Source: Diplocloster agilis
GTDB lineage: Bacteria; Bacillota; Clostridia; Lachnospirales; Lachnospiraceae
Direction: 5' to 3'
DNA: 64,000 nt
Assembly (NCBI RefSeq): GCF_019042275.1
Contig: NZ_JAHQCW010000035.1
Coordinates: 1-64,000, forward strand
Part shown: positions 53,533 to 62,810 of the stretch, in pieces
How positions within the stretch are numbered: the first letter of the stretch is position 1
Layout of the letters: every line of letters starts with the position of its first letter
Made by a program: the position numbers and the translations under genes
Notes under the pieces: model-generated
What the model saw: the letters and a program-made list of their open reading frames with translations, nothing else
Told to the model about the DNA's origin: nothing
Database searches by the model: none

Positions 53533-54750
53533 ATGTCAGTTAAGATTGCGGAGCGGTACCGGGGAGTGGAAGGCGGCCTGTTTTCCAAAGTGACGAAGGC
53601 TGATGTGGGCGACAGTTTTGCTTCCATGGAGGGACAGGTCACGCTGATGGGATGGGCGGATCCTTTTTATCCGGACCCGGCTATTCCGCCGCACATTCAG
53701 AAGGTTCTGACGGAAGCTGTAAAAACCGGATTTCCCGCCCACTATACCATGCCCATCGGTTCTCTGGAGCTGCGGCAGGAATTAGCGGTGAAGTTAAAGA
53801 ATTTCAACCGGATCTGTGCGGACCCCAGACGGAATATTATTATCACCCCTGGTTCGGATTCCGGCCTGTTTTTTGCCATGAGCGCGTTTATAGGTCCTGG
53901 GGACGAAGTGCTGGTGCCGGATCCAAGCTATCCGAATAATTTTCTGAACGTACAGCTGCTGGGCGCTACGGCGGTTCCGGTACCGTTAGACCGGGAAAAT
54001 GGGTATCAGCTGGATGTGGACGCCTTCGCCCGCGCGGTAACGGCGAAGACAAAGGCTATCGTCCTGACCCATCCCAACAACCCGACCACCACCGTTTTTT
54101 GCAGGGAAGGGCTGGAAGAGTTGGCCAGGCTTGTGGTGGAGAAAGACCTGGCGCTTATTGTGGATCAGGCCTTTGAGGATTCGGTGTTCGATGGGATAGA
54201 GTTTGTCTCCCCCGCCGCGCTTCCCGGAATGTGGGAGCGGACGGTGACCGTATGCTCTATTTCCAAAGGAATGGGACTGAGCGGGTTCCGTGTGGGTTAT
54301 CTGGTTGCGGACGACCGGGTGATGGATGTGTTCCACGGAGCGGCGGTGAATGTTCTCGGGGCGACGAATACCCTCTCTCAGATCGCGGCGCTGGAGGCTT
54401 TCCGGCATCCCGCGTTTTTGCAGGAAAATATTCGGGCCTTTGAGCGGCGCAGAGACATGGCCTGGGAAGAACTGTCCGGTATTCCGGGCGTTCGGATGTA
54501 CCGGCCTGAATCGGCGTTTTACTGCTGGCTTGATGTATCTGCCCTGGGGGATTCCACCGAGATCGTGGACAGAATCCTTAAGGAGGCCGGTGTGGCGGTC
54601 AACGACGGCAAAGCATACGGAAGCCAGGGTGCAGGCTGTCTGCGGATTATCCACGGTTGTCTTGGGGACGAGGAAGCGGCCCGTCAGGCCCTTAAGCGTA
54701 TCGCCGGGGTTCTGAACGGGATTGCCGGAGAAAGGGAAGTTAAGCAATGA
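53533..54750 (+). CDS. PLP-dependent class I/II aminotransferase
   Basis: 405 residues, fold type I. IITPGSDSGLFFAMSAFIGPGDEVLVPDPSYPNN, VLTHPNNPTTTVF, LIVDQAFEDSVFD and the PLP Lys in CSISKGMGLSGFRVGYLV are diagnostic. Substrate is probably an amino acid; the pairing with RidA suggests a substrate that forms reactive imines. It starts 9 bases after RidA and runs into the DUF819 gene. Confidence 0.92.
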   Translation: MSVKIAERYRGVEGGLFSKVTKADVGDSFASMEGQVTLMGWADPFYPDPAIPPHIQKVLTEAVKTGFPAHYTMPIGSLELRQELAVKLKNFNRICADPRRNIIITPGSDSGLFFAMSAFIGPGDEVLVPDPSYPNNFLNVQLLGATAVPVPLDRENGYQLDVDAFARAVTAKTKAIVLTHPNNPTTTVFCREGLEELARLVVEKDLALIVDQAFEDSVFDGIEFVSPAALPGMWERTVTVCSISKGMGLSGFRVGYLVADDRVMDVFHGAAVNVLGATNTLSQIAALEAFRHPAFLQENIRAFERRRDMAWEELSGIPGVRMYRPESAFYCWLDVSALGDSTEIVDRILKEAGVAVNDGKAYGSQGAGCLRIIHGCLGDEEAARQALKRIAGVLNGIAGEREVKQ

Positions 54751-54793
54751 GATGAGTTTTTAGGCAAATGAGGAAGTGGAGGAGAGAGAAAGC

Positions 54794-56011
54794 ATGAGTA
54801 CAAGTACGTTGATTTCAGTAGACAACAATATTGGTTTGATGGCGGTGCTGTGTGGCATTGTCGCCCTTGCAATCTGTCTGGAGCAGAGGTACAAATGGGC
54901 CGCGAAGCTGACCGGCTGTATCCTGGTGCTGCTGACGACACTGATTTTATCCAACCTGCGGATCATACCGGAGGATGCGCCTGCTTACGGATTTGTGGGC
55001 ACCTATCTGGTTCCCATGGCCCTGCCGCTGCTGCTGTTCAGGGCGAATATCCGGGAAATTGCGAAAAACAGCGGACGGCTGTTAATCCTGTTTTTGCTCA
55101 GCGCCTGCGGCACGATGCTGGGCTCTGTCATTGCGTTTTTCACGGTAGGCCGGTTTATCCCTGAAGTGGGCAAATTCCTGGCAATGATTACCGGTTCCTA
55201 CATAGGCGGAGGAATCAACTTTGTGGCTATGGCGGAAAATTACGGCGCCAGCGGAACTATGGTTTCCACAGCCAATGTGGCGGACGCGATCACCATGATG
55301 TTTTTCTTCTTTGCATTGATGACGATTCCCAGCATGGCATTCTTTAAACGGCATTTCCGTCATCCCATCGAAGATCATCTGGCAACCGTTGAAGGACAGA
55401 ACGCAAACGGCAAAACCAACGCCGCGAATTACTGGTCCCGTAAGGAAATCTCCCTGAAGGATATCGCGCTGGCACTGGGCATTTCCGTGGTTATCGTGGC
55501 GGTGTCCACGCCCCTGGCGGATTTCTTCTCGGCGGCGATCCCCACCGGCAATTTCTTCCTGAATTTCTGTAACGCGCTGCTGGGCAGCAAGTACCTGATC
55601 ATCACGCTCATTGCGGTGGTGGCGGCAACTGTTTTCCATAAACAGCTGAATGAAATAAAGGGAGCGCAGGAATTCGGAACCTATTTTATCTATATGTTCT
55701 TCGCTACCATGAGCGCGCCGGTCTCCCTGCGTCTGCTGGTAAATGACGCGCCTATCTTCTTCGTGTGCTGTATCATCATCGTCGGCGTAAATATTATCGT
55801 GACGCTGGTATTTACAAAACTGCTCAAATTCGGAATCGAGGACGCTATGGTTGCCTCCAATGCCAATGTGGGCGGAGCTTCCACCGCGGCGGCCCTGGCT
55901 ATCGCGAAAGGATGGGACAGCTTGGTTGTTCCCGGAATCCTGGTAGGTACTCTGGGCAACGTGATCGGAAATATCTGTGGAATCCTGATCGGCACCATCT
56001 TTGGCGCATAA
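54794..56011 (+). CDS. DUF819-family membrane protein
   Basis: 405 residues, eleven or more hydrophobic segments, of the DUF819 (YjcL-like) family: FVGTYLVPMALPLLLFRANIREIAKNSGRLLILFLL, YIGGGINFVAMAENYGASGTMVSTANVADAI, and the final VGGASTAAALAIAKGWDSLVVPGILVGTLGNVIGN. Members are putative transporters for organic acids or amino acids, not well characterised. Start 54794 with GGAGG; the in-frame GTG or ATG codons before lack a site. The operon context implies transport of the aminotransferase substrate. Confidence 0.85.
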   Translation: MSTSTLISVDNNIGLMAVLCGIVALAICLEQRYKWAAKLTGCILVLLTTLILSNLRIIPEDAPAYGFVGTYLVPMALPLLLFRANIREIAKNSGRLLILFLLSACGTMLGSVIAFFTVGRFIPEVGKFLAMITGSYIGGGINFVAMAENYGASGTMVSTANVADAITMMFFFFALMTIPSMAFFKRHFRHPIEDHLATVEGQNANGKTNAANYWSRKEISLKDIALALGISVVIVAVSTPLADFFSAAIPTGNFFLNFCNALLGSKYLIITLIAVVAATVFHKQLNEIKGAQEFGTYFIYMFFATMSAPVSLRLLVNDAPIFFVCCIIIVGVNIIVTLVFTKLLKFGIEDAMVASNANVGGASTAAALAIAKGWDSLVVPGILVGTLGNVIGNICGILIGTIFGA

Positions 56012-56053
56012 GCGCAGGATAAAAAAGTTTAAATCAGAAAGGAATGATAGTTC

Positions 56054-57073
56054 GTGTTAATTGATAATCGGGAAATACCGAAGGGAACAAAATTAAAATG
56101 GAACTTCCTGGCCGCTGAAATGACGGTCAATAAGATCGAAGTTCCGGTCACTGTCATCAACGGGGCGAAGGACGGTCCGACCCTGACGATCACGGCGGGG
56201 GTTCATCCCAATGAGCTGATCGGCATGGCGGCGACGCTCCGTCTCTCCAACGAGATCGATCCGAAGGACGTGGCGGGAACCCTGATCCTGGTCCACGTAG
56301 AAAATGTAATGGGGCTGCAGTTCAAGTATGCCAACCGTTCCCCGCTGGACGGCGTGAATATGAACTCGGCATTCCCTACGGGTGAGCAGAAAGGCGAGGA
56401 CTCCGGTAAGGATCAGCTGCACCTGGGAATATCCCCCACGAAGCAGGCTGCTGAACGGATCTTTAATACCTTTATCTCTATCGCTGACTGGCATGTGGAT
56501 ATGCACGGCGGTGAACTGCATGAGGATCTGGATATGAATATCGAGATTCTGCCCATCGGAGAGCCGGTGGATGAGAAGACGAGAAAACTGGCCAGAATGT
56601 TCATGTCCGAGAAGATCTGGGAAGTACCCCAGGGCACGATCCCGCAGATGCCCAACTATCCCGGCCGCGGCTGCGCCGTTGCGGAAGCCAATCACCGCGG
56701 GATTCCCTCCGTGTTCTTCGAGATCGGCGGAGAGGGCAAGCTGGTAAAGGAGCATGTGGATTTTGCCTGCGACGCGCTGAGAAATGTAATGAAATCCATC
56801 GGTATGCTGGAAGGCGAACCTGTGGTGGTAGAGCCCACGGTGTATTCCGGAGGCAATGTGCTCTTCGCTCAGAAAGGCGGGCTTCACTTCATCAATATCA
56901 AGAGCGGCGATCTGGTCTATGAGGGCCAGGAGTTAGGCTACACCATTGACTGGAACGGTGATGTCATACACCGGGATATCTGTCCGTGCAATGGCCTGAT
57001 GACGAATATGGTGGTGCACGGCGGTGTGGAGCCGGGCGATATGCTCTTTGTAATTGCGAATGCCATCGAGTGA
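56054..57073 (+). CDS. M14-type deacylase (succinylglutamate desuccinylase/aspartoacylase family)
   Basis: 339 residues. ITAGVHPNELIG holds the zinc HxxE motif (His and Glu), VDMHGGELHED the third ligand, and SVFFEIGGEGK a catalytic Glu; NMNSAFPTGEQ also fits. The family removes acyl groups from N-acyl amino acids or amides. GTG 56054 with AGGAATG upstream is the start. In this operon (RidA, aminotransferase, DUF819) it probably releases the amino acid from an acylated or amide substrate. Confidence 0.85.
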   Translation: MLIDNREIPKGTKLKWNFLAAEMTVNKIEVPVTVINGAKDGPTLTITAGVHPNELIGMAATLRLSNEIDPKDVAGTLILVHVENVMGLQFKYANRSPLDGVNMNSAFPTGEQKGEDSGKDQLHLGISPTKQAAERIFNTFISIADWHVDMHGGELHEDLDMNIEILPIGEPVDEKTRKLARMFMSEKIWEVPQGTIPQMPNYPGRGCAVAEANHRGIPSVFFEIGGEGKLVKEHVDFACDALRNVMKSIGMLEGEPVVVEPTVYSGGNVLFAQKGGLHFINIKSGDLVYEGQELGYTIDWNGDVIHRDICPCNGLMTNMVVHGGVEPGDMLFVIANAIE

Positions 57074-57118
57074 AAATGAGGCTACAGCACAAAGGCGTCT
57101 CATAACATACTAAATACA

Positions 57119-57162
57119 GGGGCTGCTGCAAAGTAGATGACAGATCTACAGAGCAGCGGCCC
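57119..57162 (+). terminator. Hairpin after the M14 gene
   Basis: GGGGCTGCTGC pairs with GCAGCGGCCC, with GTAG...CTAC nested inside, then TTTG. It may end the operon before the regulator gene. Confidence 0.65.
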
Positions 57163-57176
57163 TTTGCCGTCCGGAA

Positions 57177-57206
57177 TTGACAAGAAGGCGTTTCGTGCTG
57201 TAATAT
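57177..57206 (+). promoter_or_regulatory. Promoter of the YheO-like regulator gene
   Basis: TTGACA (57177-57182), 18 bases, TAATAT (57201-57206), 42 bases before the ATG. Confidence 0.75.
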
Positions 57207-57247
57207 TTTATTGTTAATCTTAGGATAATCTGGCAGGAGGGGTCATA

Positions 57248-57904
57248 ATGAAATATGAGCAGAATATGGTGTTGACAGAGACAGACCATGCAATCCTGGA
57301 AGCTTTTAAAACATATGTGGAAGGGCTCTCTGATTATCTGGGTGAGGGGTATGAGATTGTCCTGCACAGTCTGGAAAACCTGGACCAGTCGGTAATCAAA
57401 ATCATCAACGGCCATTATACCGGCCGCAAAGAAGGAGCTCCGATTACGGATCTGGCGTTGACTATGCTCGCTAATATCAGTCAGGACGAGCGGATGCCTT
57501 ACGCCACTTATTTTGCGAAAAATAAAAACGGTGCGCCCATAAAAGCCAGCACCATCGCGATCCGCGGTGAGGGCGGCAGGATTATCGGCCTGATGTGCAT
57601 GAATTTCTATCTGGATATGCCGCTGTCTTCCCTGATCCATTCGTTTTCGCCGGATGTAAAAAATGACAGCGTGTCGGAGACTTTCGCGGAAAATGTGTCC
57701 GAGGTCATCGAGAAGGCTGTGATTCAGGAAAAGGCTACGGTAATCAGTGACAAGGATATCTCCCCCAGCAATGTGAATAAGGAGATTATCTCGCGGCTGA
57801 ACGAACGGGGGATCTTCAACCTGAAGGATGGGGTCGGACAGGTGGCGGAGATGCTGGGATTGTCCAAAAATACGGTTTATCTGCATTTGCGGAATCAAAA
57901 GTAG
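57248..57904 (+). CDS. YheO/DauR-like transcriptional regulator
   Basis: 218 residues. The N-terminal ~125 residues are the YheO-type PAS-like domain (YEIVLHSLENLDQSVIKIINGHYTGRKEGAPITDLAL), and the C-terminus is an HTH of the DauR/TyrR-related type (NKEIISRLNERGIFNLKDGVGQVAEMLGLSKNTVYLHLRN). DauR in Pseudomonas represses D-arginine use, and such regulators commonly sit beside RidA and amino-acid catabolic genes. AGGAGGG precedes the ATG. It is downstream of the operon it probably controls. Confidence 0.88.
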   Translation: MKYEQNMVLTETDHAILEAFKTYVEGLSDYLGEGYEIVLHSLENLDQSVIKIINGHYTGRKEGAPITDLALTMLANISQDERMPYATYFAKNKNGAPIKASTIAIRGEGGRIIGLMCMNFYLDMPLSSLIHSFSPDVKNDSVSETFAENVSEVIEKAVIQEKATVISDKDISPSNVNKEIISRLNERGIFNLKDGVGQVAEMLGLSKNTVYLHLRNQK

Positions 57905-57939
57905 GAGCTATTTTCGCAACAAAGAATGAGAAGAAATGA

Positions 57940-57968
57940 TTGACATTTTCATAACCAAAGTATATGAT
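57940..57968 (+). promoter_or_regulatory. Promoter of the LacI-type regulator gene
   Basis: TTGACA (57940-57945), 17 bases, TATGAT (57963-57968). It lies inside the longest open frame (start 57936), which proves the true start is downstream. Confidence 0.8.
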
Positions 57969-57977
57969 AAACCTAAA

Positions 57978-57995
57978 GAGCGAACCGGTTCGCTC
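57978..57995. promoter_or_regulatory. Perfect 18-bp operator for LacI-type regulator
   Basis: GAGCGAACCGGTTCGCTC is a perfect palindrome with the central CG usual for LacI-family sites, at +4 to +20 from the expected start, just before the regulator gene. Autorepression is likely. I found no second copy in the window. Confidence 0.8.
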
Positions 57996-58022
57996 TTGCG
58001 AGAAAGAACAGGAGGGATTTCG

Positions 58023-59030
58023 GTGGCAGCTACCATAAGAGATATTACAAAAATGACCGGGCTGTCCCTGGCTACAGTGTCCAAATATCTGAACGGCGGC
58101 AACGTACTGCCGGAGAACCGGGCGCTGATTGAGCAGGCGATCCGTGAACTTCACTATGAGGTCAACGAAGTGGCCAGGGGGCTGGCCAAGAACAAGACTA
58201 AGACGATCGGTGTACTGATCCACCATTTGGACAATATATTTGCCAGTACGATTATAGCCAGGATAGAAGACATCCTGCGGCAGCACGATTATGGGACGAT
58301 CGTGTGTGACTGCCGGGGAGATCTGAAGCTGGAGGAGCAGGAGATCCGCTTTCTTCTGAGTAAGCGGGTGGACGGGATTATCACCCTGCCCACGTCGGGC
58401 AACGCGGAGTATTTAAAGCCGGCGGTGGAGAGGAAGGTTCCGGTTGTATTAATAGACCGTACCTTTGGTAACGGCATGTTTGATACCGTCTTGGTCGATA
58501 ACCGCGAAGCGGTTAGGGGGGCGGTTTCGGTACTGATTGAGAAAGGCCACCAGAGAATCGGTATGATCTGCGGCGGTGACCAGGAGTATACGGCAAGAGA
58601 ACGGCTTCGGGGTTACTTTGAGGCGCTTGAGAGCGCCAACCAAAAGATTGAGGACGGACTCATCAAGCGGGGAGAACTTTCGGTACAGCACGGATACCGT
58701 GGGATGCAGGAGCTGCTGGAGATGGAAGAACGTCCTACGGCGGTCTTCCTGAGTAATTACGAGATTACGCTGGGAGCCATTGTGGCGTTAAATGAGAGCG
58801 GGCTTAAGTTCCCGGAGGATATATCGATAGTCGGATTTGATAATATGATGCTTTCCCAGGTCATCCGGCCCAAACTGTGGATGGTGGTGCAGCCCATGGA
58901 TGAGATCGCGGAACAGGCCGCGGAATTAATGCTGAAACGCCTGGAATTTGACATAGAGGGCGAACCGGTTAGCGTTCATCTGAAGACGGAACTGATCTGC
59001 GGGGATTCCATTCGGGAAATCACCGGATAA
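58023..59030 (+). CDS. LacI-family transcriptional regulator
   Basis: About 335 residues, start GTG 58023, with AGGAGG at 58009; the frame is open back to 57936 but that part overlaps the promoter and operator. The N-terminal HTH reads ATIRDITKMTGLSLATVSKYLNGGNVLPENR and the periplasmic-binding-like effector domain follows (KTIGVLIHHLDNIFASTIIARIEDILRQ, VDGIITLPTSGN, FDNMMLSQVIRPKLWMVVQPM). It is next to the aldolase-kinase operon and should respond to its sugar or a phosphorylated intermediate. Confidence 0.92.
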   Translation: MAATIRDITKMTGLSLATVSKYLNGGNVLPENRALIEQAIRELHYEVNEVARGLAKNKTKTIGVLIHHLDNIFASTIIARIEDILRQHDYGTIVCDCRGDLKLEEQEIRFLLSKRVDGIITLPTSGNAEYLKPAVERKVPVVLIDRTFGNGMFDTVLVDNREAVRGAVSVLIEKGHQRIGMICGGDQEYTARERLRGYFEALESANQKIEDGLIKRGELSVQHGYRGMQELLEMEERPTAVFLSNYEITLGAIVALNESGLKFPEDISIVGFDNMMLSQVIRPKLWMVVQPMDEIAEQAAELMLKRLEFDIEGEPVSVHLKTELICGDSIREITG

Positions 59031-59182
59031 AGCTGTAAATCATTTTCAAACAGCATATCCGGATCTGATACGAATTGAAAAGATGAAAAGAATTGATACA
59101 ACGAGATCCGCTTTCCATTTATCTACATATAAACCTATAGAAGAAGGAAAAAGCGATTAATAAAAGAAAGGGAGAGAAGATT

Positions 59183-60031
59183 ATGCCACTGGTTACAACA
59201 GAACAAATGTTACTGGATGCAAGAAACGGAGGATATGCGGTAGGCGCCTTTAATGTAGAAAACATGGAGATGGTGCAGGCGGTCCTGGCGGCGGCGGAGG
59301 AATTAAACGCTCCGGTTATTATGCAGACGACCCCTTCTACGGTAAAATATGCCGGCCTGGATTACTACTACGCCAATGCGCTGGCCGCAGCGAAAAATTC
59401 CAGGGTTCCGGTTGCGATCCACCTGGATCACGGCAGCAGCTTCGAGCTGGCCATGCAGGCGCTTCGCGTGGGATATACTTCCATTATGATCGATGGGTCC
59501 CACAGCGTATTCGAGGAGAATATAGCGGTCACGAAGCGGGTGGTAGATGCGTGCGCGCCGTCCCGGGTTTCCGTGGAAGCGGAATTAGGCAAAGTGGGCG
59601 GAAAAGAAGACGATCTGGATGGCGGAAACGGTGGTTATACCGATCCGATGGAAGCCTGTGAATTCGCGGAAAGGACAGGGGTGAACTCGCTGGCTGTGGC
59701 GATCGGAACCGCGCATGGCGTGTACAGCGGGGAACCCAGGCTGGACCTGGACCGTCTGAGCGAGATCCGCAAAGTCGTGGAAATTCCGCTGGTACTCCAC
59801 GGCGCGTCCGGATTGTCCGATGAAGCCGTAAAAGAGAGTATCAAAAGAGGAATATGCAAGGTGAATTTTGCGACGGAACTGCGGATCGCTTACAGCGACG
59901 GTGTAAAAAAAGTGCTGGCAGAGGCGCCGGAAACTTTCGATCCGAAGAAATACGGCGCTGTGGGACGGGAAAATGTGAAACAGCTGGTCATGAACCGCAT
60001 GAAAGTCTGCGGGTGTGACGGCAAAGCCTGA
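59183..60031 (+). CDS. Class II ketose-bisphosphate aldolase (FBP/tagatose-BP)
   Basis: 282 residues of the zinc-dependent FBA/KbaY/GatY type. AFNVENMEMVQAVLAAAEE, IHLDHGSS with the zinc His and catalytic Asp, EAELGKVGGKEDD, GTAHGVYSGEP and VLHGASGLSDEAVKESIKRGICKVNFATELR are all in place. It splits a ketohexose-1,6-bisphosphate to DHAP and glyceraldehyde-3-P. GGGAGAG precedes the ATG. It is the first enzyme gene after the LacI regulator, in front of two kinases and a dehydrogenase. Confidence 0.93.
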   Translation: MPLVTTEQMLLDARNGGYAVGAFNVENMEMVQAVLAAAEELNAPVIMQTTPSTVKYAGLDYYYANALAAAKNSRVPVAIHLDHGSSFELAMQALRVGYTSIMIDGSHSVFEENIAVTKRVVDACAPSRVSVEAELGKVGGKEDDLDGGNGGYTDPMEACEFAERTGVNSLAVAIGTAHGVYSGEPRLDLDRLSEIRKVVEIPLVLHGASGLSDEAVKESIKRGICKVNFATELRIAYSDGVKKVLAEAPETFDPKKYGAVGRENVKQLVMNRMKVCGCDGKA

Positions 60032-60058
60032 AGGTTAAGGCGATAGCGGAGGATCAGG

Positions 60059-61543
60059 ATGGATCAGTTATTATTGGGAATTGATATTGGAACATCAGCA
60101 TGTAAAGTGGCGCTGTTTGAGCCTTCCGGAAAGGTTTTGGCCCAGTCGAACCAGGGATATCCGGTCTACTATCCGAAGCCGGGCTGGGTGGAGCAGGATC
60201 CGGAGGAATGGTGGGCTGCGATCTGCAAAGGAATCCGGGAGACTATCGAAACGGCCCGTATACGGCCGGATCAGATCGCGGGTATCGGGATAGACGGCCA
60301 GAGCTGGTCCTGCATACCGGTAGATAGAGAAGGAAAATGCCTACATAACACACCGATCTGGATGGATATAAGAGCGAGAGAGATCGCCGGCCGGGTGACG
60401 CGGGAGATCGGGTTCGACCGGATCTTCGAAGTATCGGGCAATGGATTTGAACCGTCCTATACCACTCCAAAAATGATATGGTTCAAAGAACAAATGCCGG
60501 AAGTCTATAAAAGAACCGATAAATTTCTGCAGAGCAACAGTTATATCGGGATGAAGCTGACCGGAGTAATGTCCCAGGAGGTCTGCCAGGGATACGGATT
60601 ACATTTCTTCGATATTAACGGGCTTCGCTATGACGCGGAACTGGCCAAGGATATGGGGCTTTCCGTGGATAAGGTGCCGCAGCTTTTTGCCTGCCATGAA
60701 GTGATCGGGACAGTCAGCGCCGAAGCCGCGGCGCAGACCGGACTGGCGCCCGGAACCCGGGTAGTCGCGGGGGGACTGGACGCGGCGTGCGGAACGCTGG
60801 GAGCCGGGGTATACCTGCCGGGGCAGACGCAGGAGCAGGGCGGCCAGGCGGGCGGCATGAGCATCTGCGTGGACCGGGCGACGCCGCACCCGAAGCTGAT
60901 CTTAGGCCCTCATGTGGTGCCGGATCTGTGGCTTCTTCAGGGCGGTACGGTAGGCGGAGGCGGAGTTCTGAGATGGTTCAGGCAGGAACTGGGAGCCGGG
61001 GATTCCTTTGATGACCTGACCGCGCTGGCGGAGAAGATTCCGGCCGGAAGCGACGGTGTGGTCTTCCTGCCCTATATGTCCGGCGAGCGCTCGCCGATCT
61101 GGGACCCGGATGCCAAAGGAGTGTTCTATGGATTGGGATTTGACAAGACCAGAGGACATATGGTGCGGGCGGCGCTGGAAGGCGTGGCGTTTGCGCTGCA
61201 GCATAATCTGTCCACCGCGGCGGAAACCGGCGTGCAGGTAGAGGAACTGGTCGCCATGGGAGGAGCTGCCAACAGCCAACTGTGGACCCAGATCAAAGCC
61301 GACGTAACCGGAAAAACGATCAAGGTGCCCACTTCGGATACGGCGACCACCCTGGGAGCGGCGATATTGGCCGGTGTGGGCGTGGGCGTATATGAAAGCT
61401 TCGCTCAGGCGGTGAAGGAGACGATCGTAATCACCAGAGAACATAAGCCGGATATGGAAAAACACCGGTTCTATCAGAAATCCATGGAGCTTTATCTGGA
61501 GCTATATGAGGATCTGAAGGAAACCTTCCATAAATATCACTGA
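60059..61543 (+). CDS. FGGY-family carbohydrate kinase (xylulokinase-like)
   Basis: 494 residues. LLLGIDIGTSACKVALFEPSGKVLAQ is the phosphate-1 motif, GWVEQDPEEWW the substrate Asp region, GLDAACGTLGAGV and YMSGERSPIWDPDAKG later motifs, and GGAANSQLWTQIKADVTGKTI the adenosine motif. This places it with XylB-type kinases of ketoses. Given the aldolase and PfkB kinase nearby it may phosphorylate a ketohexose rather than xylulose. AGGATCAGG precedes the ATG, 27 bases after the aldolase. Confidence 0.92.
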   Translation: MDQLLLGIDIGTSACKVALFEPSGKVLAQSNQGYPVYYPKPGWVEQDPEEWWAAICKGIRETIETARIRPDQIAGIGIDGQSWSCIPVDREGKCLHNTPIWMDIRAREIAGRVTREIGFDRIFEVSGNGFEPSYTTPKMIWFKEQMPEVYKRTDKFLQSNSYIGMKLTGVMSQEVCQGYGLHFFDINGLRYDAELAKDMGLSVDKVPQLFACHEVIGTVSAEAAAQTGLAPGTRVVAGGLDAACGTLGAGVYLPGQTQEQGGQAGGMSICVDRATPHPKLILGPHVVPDLWLLQGGTVGGGGVLRWFRQELGAGDSFDDLTALAEKIPAGSDGVVFLPYMSGERSPIWDPDAKGVFYGLGFDKTRGHMVRAALEGVAFALQHNLSTAAETGVQVEELVAMGGAANSQLWTQIKADVTGKTIKVPTSDTATTLGAAILAGVGVGVYESFAQAVKETIVITREHKPDMEKHRFYQKSMELYLELYEDLKETFHKYH

Positions 61544-61651
61544 AAATATTACTGACGCGGCACGCCGACGTCAGAGCGCTATGCAATAGAAACCTGTGGA
61601 ATTCATTGGCACTATGAATGATATATGAAAACGAAAAAGTGAGGTTAGATC

Positions 61652-62701
61652 ATGAAAGCAGGAGTTGTTCACGCAAGAGAGGATATCCGTTACGAGGAGA
61701 TACCGACGCCTTCCCCCAAGGCCGGTCAGGTTCTGATTAAGGTAAAATATACCGGGATCTGCGGCTCCGATGTTCCGAGAGTAAATGGGGATGCCTGCCA
61801 TTTCTTTCCCAATGTGCTGGGGCATGAGTTTTCCGGAGTGGTGGAAAAGACCGGCGAAGGTGTGACCGGTGTGAAGCCGGGCGACCGGGTGGCCGGCGTA
61901 CCGCTGGTACCATGCATGCAGTGTGAGGATTGCCAGAAGGGAAACTATTCACTGTGTAAGAATTATAGCTTCATCGGTTCCAGAGAATATGGAAGTTTCG
62001 CGGAATACGTGGTGGTGCCGGAGCGCAACGCGGTAAAATTCGGAGCGAACGTATCCTTTGAGCAGGGAGCTTTTTTCGAGCCGTCTACCGTGGCCCTTCA
62101 CGGCTTGCTGCGGGTAAACTACCAGGGAGGCGGCGCGGTTGCGATCCTGGGAGGCGGAACCATCGGGCTGTTCACTATGCAGTGGGCGAAGATCTTCGGT
62201 TCCCGCAAAGTCGTGGTGTTCGACATCAGTGAGGAACGTCTCTCCCTTGCCAAAAAACTGGGCGCGGATGACGTCATCAACACACTGGAAGAAAATTATA
62301 TGGAAAAAGCGCTGGCCCTGACGGACGGAAGAGGATATGACTATGTATATGAAACCGCCGGAAACACGGCCACGATGCATATGGCGTTTGAAGCGGCCGG
62401 AAATAAGGCGCAGGTATGTTTTATCGGGACGCCCACAAAAGAACTGACCTTCACCGTGAAGGATTGGGAAAATATGAACCGGAAGGAATTTACCCTGACC
62501 GGCTCCTGGATGTCCTACAGCGCGCCGTTCCCGGGCAGAGAGTGGGAACTGACGGCTCATTACTTTAAAACAGGGGAGCTGAAATTCGACGAATCCCTGA
62601 TTTACAGGAAGATTCCCCTGAGCCGGATTGCTGAGGCGTTTGCAATGTATCAGGTGCCCGGGCAGGTCAAGGGAAAGCTTTTGATTGATTCCGAAGCATA
62701 A
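61652..62701 (+). CDS. Zinc alcohol dehydrogenase, GatD-like (galactitol-1-phosphate 5-dehydrogenase)
   Basis: 349 residues of the medium-chain family. The catalytic zinc site is GICGSDVPRVNGD with H in LGHEFSG, the structural zinc motif is C-MQC-EDC-QKGNYSLC, and the cofactor loop is AILGGGTIGLFTMQ. Several segments resemble E. coli GatD: CGSD-PR, GHEFSG, FIGSR-G-FAEY, GSWM-YS-P-PG-EWE. It likely oxidises a sugar alcohol or its phosphate to a ketose. GAGG precedes the ATG. It comes after the FGGY kinase and before an aldo/keto reductase gene. Confidence 0.9.
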   Translation: MKAGVVHAREDIRYEEIPTPSPKAGQVLIKVKYTGICGSDVPRVNGDACHFFPNVLGHEFSGVVEKTGEGVTGVKPGDRVAGVPLVPCMQCEDCQKGNYSLCKNYSFIGSREYGSFAEYVVVPERNAVKFGANVSFEQGAFFEPSTVALHGLLRVNYQGGGAVAILGGGTIGLFTMQWAKIFGSRKVVVFDISEERLSLAKKLGADDVINTLEENYMEKALALTDGRGYDYVYETAGNTATMHMAFEAAGNKAQVCFIGTPTKELTFTVKDWENMNRKEFTLTGSWMSYSAPFPGREWELTAHYFKTGELKFDESLIYRKIPLSRIAEAFAMYQVPGQVKGKLLIDSEA

Positions 62702-62810
62702 GGCGGGCCATTCGCCCGGAGCAAACAAGGAATACCTTTCAAAACCAAGAGCAAGAGAAATAAAAAATTCATCAATACAATCAAATTTAGTAGAAAAGAG
62801 GTTAATCAAA

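Noticed and set aside
57936-58022. ATG 57936 as start of the LacI-family gene
   Set aside because: A near-consensus promoter and operator lie inside this stretch, and GTG 58023 has AGGAGG and the normal HTH N-terminus.
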